From Promicromonospora sp. AC04 (lineage in GTDB: Bacteria > Actinomycetota > Actinomycetes > Actinomycetales > Cellulomonadaceae), in contig NZ_QBUG01000019.1 in assembly GCF_003058225.1 (NCBI RefSeq), forward strand, positions 1-52,429: DNA of 52,429 nt, given 5' to 3'. How positions within the stretch are numbered: the first letter of the stretch is position 1; each line of letters starts with the position of its first letter. This document shows positions 49,490 to 52,429 of the stretch, piece after piece. The notes under the pieces are model-generated. The model was given only the letters and a program-made list of their open reading frames with translations, had not been told where the DNA came from and searched no databases. The translations under genes were made by a program, and so were the position numbers.

Positions 49490-52429
49490 CCCGCGCCTAC
49501 ACGCGCCGCACCACCAACGTCACCGACCGCCACCGCGGCTGGCTGGAGCTGGTCGACCGCGAGGGACCGTTCGTGGCGGTCCCCGCCCTCAAGCGTGTCT
49601 GGCCGCAGGGCATCGGTCACCTCTCGGACGCGGCCAAGGCGGCACTCCGCGACGCCAAGCCCGACATGGACCGTGCCTGGGACGACTGGTTCACAAGGCC
49701 CGGCGACGAGGTCGCGCTCGCCGAGTACCGCGGCGCCCGCGACAAGTGGATCACCGCAGTTCTCCGGGATGTGGCCGGCTGGGGAACGTTCCTCACCTGG
49801 GACTTGGCTTCGCTGCCCGACGGCGCACCGCGCGCTGCCTCACCCGACCACGCCGTGACCGTCGAGGCGACGGGAGCTGTCGTGCGGGGCCAGGACGTCG
49901 GTGCACTCGTCCTCGTGGTGGACCCGGTGTCCTCGCTTCGTGATCCGTACGACGACGCTTGGTCGGCGAGCCCGATCGACCGCATGGACGCGATCCTGCG
50001 CACTTCCGGTCACCCGCTGGGCGTCGTGACCGATGGCCGCTGGTGGGCCATCGTCTCCGCGCAGACCGACGTGATGACCGCGTCAGGCATTGTCGACTCC
50101 CAGACCTGGATCGACGAGGGTGCGGTCCGCGACGCGTTCTTCGCGCTGATCGAGCCGAAGCGCGTGCTCGGTGGTGCGGAGTTCGACCGCCTCCCTGCTC
50201 TGTTCCGGGAGTCCGTTACTGCCGCCGAAGAGATCACCGTGGCACTGGGCACCCAGGTGCGCCGCGCGGTCGAACTTCTGGTCTCCGCATTCTCGGAGTC
50301 CGCGATGAGCGCCCGCGAGGCAGGCCGTGTCGATCCGCTCCCCGATGACCGGGATCAGGTCTACGAGGGTGCCGTGACCGCGATGATGCGGGTCGTGTTC
50401 CTCCTGTTCGCCGAGGAACGTTCGATGATGCCGCAGAGCGCCCTGTTCACCGAGGGCTATGGCATCAGCGACCAGCTCGATGTGCTGGAGGCCCGCTTCC
50501 AGGACGAGAACGCCGAGGCCTTGGACGGCACGCACCACACCTGGCACCGGTTGCTGGCGACCTCGCAGGCGCTGTACTCGGGCGTCAATACCGAAGACAT
50601 GCGGCTGCCTGCCTATGGCGGCTCGCTCTTCGACACGGAGCGATTCGCCTTCCTGACCGCGGTATCCGATGACGGCGCGCTCGCCGTGACCGCCAGCGAC
50701 CGCGTGATGCTCGAGGTCCTCAGATCCGTCCAGTACGCGACGGTCGGCAACGAGCGTCGGCGCATCTCGTTCCGCGACATCGACGTGGAGCAGATCGGCT
50801 ACATCTACGAGGGCCTGCTGGGCTACACGGCCGAGGACGTCACTGAGATCACGGTCGGCCTGGTCGGGAAGGACGGCGAAGAGCCCGAGGTTCCCCTCGG
50901 CCTACTGGACGATCTGTACGAGGAGGCGGGCGACGACGTTCGTTTCGTCACGGTCCTGCTCGACTGGCTGAAGAAGAACCAGACCGGCGCAAAGACGAAG
51001 AGCGGTACCGCCCTCAAGAAGGCCCTTGTTGCTCTACCCGACGACGCCGAGCGTGCCCTCCTCGCGGTGACTCGCGACGAGGAACTGCTCGCACGCCTGC
51101 GTCCCTACGTCGGCATCATCCGGCGCGACCTGCGCGACCGGCCGGTCGTGATCCAGCCGGGTGGTCTCGCTGTGGTCGAGACGCCATCGCGCGCGAACTC
51201 GGGCGCCCACTACACGCCCAAGTCGCTGGCGCAGGAGGTCGTGCTGCACGCCCTGGAGCCGCTCGTCTACTCGCCAGGCCCGCACCAGACGGCTGATCGC
51301 GACCAGTGGAAGCTCATCCGCTGGAACAAGATCCTCGACCTCAAGGTCGCCGACATCGCCTGCGGTTCCGGGGCATTCCTCGTGGCCGCCGCCGAATACC
51401 TGTCTGCGAAGCTCGTGGAGGCCTGGCACGCCGAAGGGATCGCCACCGGTACTCCGCGTGAGCTAGAGATCCGCGCCCGACGCCAGGTCGTGGCCAGCTG
51501 CCTGTACGGGGCCGACATCAACGGCATGGCCGTCGAAATGTGCAAGCTGTCGCTCTGGCTCGTGTCACTCGACCCGGGCCAGCCGTTCTCCTTCGTGGAC
51601 GACAAGGTGCTGCACGGCAACTCACTGCTGGGCGTCACCGACATCAAGCAGCTCGAAGCTATGCACATCGACCCCGCGCAAGCGAAGACCTTCACTGGCC
51701 ACGGCGATTCCACGATGGGATTCTCCGCCGGCGCGCTGTTCGGCGAGGGCTCCGAAGCCACCGGAATCGAGATGCTCGATGTTCGCGGTGTGATCCGTGA
51801 CGTCATCGAGGCCCGACGCGACCTCGCTAGCCCGATCGAGGAGAACGACCCCGCCCGCTCGGCCAAGGCCAAGCGCCGTCTGCTCGAGCGCATCCACGAA
51901 CGCTCCGCAACCCTGAGCAAGGTGGCCGACGGAGTCGTCGCCGCCGGACTGCGTCACGGCGGCAAACCCGGCAAGAAGCTCAACGAGGCCTACGACACGC
52001 TGCGGATCGCAGCCGACAAGGCTTTCGTGCCCGACGCCGACTGCGCCGACCCGGCGATGCTCGACGGCATCATCAATACGGGACTCAAGCCCGCGGTCGT
52101 CACAGACTATGACCGGTGGAACCCGCTGCACTGGGCGCTTGCGGTGCCTGACGTGCTCGGGAACGAGTACGGCGGGAGGGGTGGGTTCGACGCGGTGATC
52201 GGGAACCCGCCGTTTCTCGGCGGGCAGAAGCTGACTGGGGCCATGGGAACCGATGTACGCGATTGGTTCGTCAACCTCATTGCCACGGGGCGACGTGGCA
52301 GTGCCGACCTCGTTGCCTACTTCTTCCTCCGTGCGACCTCACTCCTGCAGACGAAGGGCACCCTCGGCCTGATCGCCACGAACACGGTGGCCCAGGGCGA
52401 CACACGCGAGGTTGGACTGGACGCGATGG
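49486..52429 (+). CDS. drmMI: DISARM adenine methyltransferase DrmMI (partial, runs off the window)
   Basis: The first 981 codons are present, without a stop codon. It is a class I SAM-dependent N6-adenine methyltransferase of the Eco57I/type ISP kind: the SAM-binding motif VADIACGSGAF (about 621-631), the YGADINGMAVEMCKLSLWL block and the catalytic NPPF (907-910) in DAVIGNPPFLGG. The large N-terminal region matches the long DrmMI layout. It should methylate host DNA to mark self. The overlap with drmD by 4 nt gives coupled translation. drmA, drmB and drmC are expected to the right but are outside the window. Confidence 0.88.
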   Translation, partial: MTRAYTRRTTNVTDRHRGWLELVDREGPFVAVPALKRVWPQGIGHLSDAAKAALRDAKPDMDRAWDDWFTRPGDEVALAEYRGARDKWITAVLRDVAGWGTFLTWDLASLPDGAPRAASPDHAVTVEATGAVVRGQDVGALVLVVDPVSSLRDPYDDAWSASPIDRMDAILRTSGHPLGVVTDGRWWAIVSAQTDVMTASGIVDSQTWIDEGAVRDAFFALIEPKRVLGGAEFDRLPALFRESVTAAEEITVALGTQVRRAVELLVSAFSESAMSAREAGRVDPLPDDRDQVYEGAVTAMMRVVFLLFAEERSMMPQSALFTEGYGISDQLDVLEARFQDENAEALDGTHHTWHRLLATSQALYSGVNTEDMRLPAYGGSLFDTERFAFLTAVSDDGALAVTASDRVMLEVLRSVQYATVGNERRRISFRDIDVEQIGYIYEGLLGYTAEDVTEITVGLVGKDGEEPEVPLGLLDDLYEEAGDDVRFVTVLLDWLKKNQTGAKTKSGTALKKALVALPDDAERALLAVTRDEELLARLRPYVGIIRRDLRDRPVVIQPGGLAVVETPSRANSGAHYTPKSLAQEVVLHALEPLVYSPGPHQTADRDQWKLIRWNKILDLKVADIACGSGAFLVAAAEYLSAKLVEAWHAEGIATGTPRELEIRARRQVVASCLYGADINGMAVEMCKLSLWLVSLDPGQPFSFVDDKVLHGNSLLGVTDIKQLEAMHIDPAQAKTFTGHGDSTMGFSAGALFGEGSEATGIEMLDVRGVIRDVIEARRDLASPIEENDPARSAKAKRRLLERIHERSATLSKVADGVVAAGLRHGGKPGKKLNEAYDTLRIAADKAFVPDADCADPAMLDGIINTGLKPAVVTDYDRWNPLHWALAVPDVLGNEYGGRGGFDAVIGNPPFLGGQKLTGAMGTDVRDWFVNLIATGRRGSADLVAYFFLRATSLLQTKGTLGLIATNTVAQGDTREVGLDAM

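Overview
The window is high-GC DNA whose gene set (ArsR/LacI regulators, Mrf, cysteine-free ribosomal proteins, DUF4291/DUF402 proteins, leaderless gene starts) points to an actinomycete. A Micrococcales lineage such as Promicromonosporaceae or Cellulomonadaceae is my inference; no rRNA or tRNA gene is present to test it.

Left part (about 1-11 kb): small metabolic and housekeeping genes. An ArsR repressor with an operator inside its own promoter precedes an SRPBCC protein. A zinc-type alcohol dehydrogenase is divergent from a LacI regulator, with a LacI-type operator between them. A VOC protein and an ATP-grasp ligase follow. The clearest module is a zinc-starvation locus at 5.8-8.6 kb: six alternative ribosomal proteins (rpmB, rpsN, rpmJ, rpmE2, rpmG, rpmF) divergent from an Mrf-like COG0523 protein, with two Zur-type boxes in the shared promoter. 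A dispersed palindromic repeat family occurs only in this part (4 copies). GNAT, Nudix and an overlapping DUF4291/DUF402 pair complete it.

Middle part (11-17.6 kb): sparse, partly decayed DNA bounded by a 60-bp direct repeat derived from the DUF402 gene. It holds a small membrane protein, a hypothetical protein, a frameshifted Nudix paralogue and a large membrane-anchored STAND NTPase with TPR repeats.

Defence and conflict region (17.6-52.4 kb): a complete type I Wadjet operon (jetABCD, minus strand); an MBL-fold hydrolase; a PrsW-protease/polymorphic-toxin fusion with its immunity gene, a decayed second immunity gene and a SUKH protein; a stretch of accessory genes (GNAT, SUKH-like, truncated panE, an unknown two-gene operon, a recombinase-like/HAD fusion, LysE, YdcF); a 2159-aa transglutaminase-like/DUF4011/SF1 helicase/Vsr-like nuclease protein (Hhe-like); a divergent GmrSD-type type IV restriction protein carrying a RAMA domain; and the start of a class 1 DISARM operon (drmD, drmMI), which runs off the right edge. 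The genes at 36.6-52.4 kb therefore target foreign or modified DNA in at least three ways, while Wadjet targets plasmids. Thirteen gene starts lie 6-8 nt after a TANNNT -10 hexamer, so leaderless transcription appears common here.
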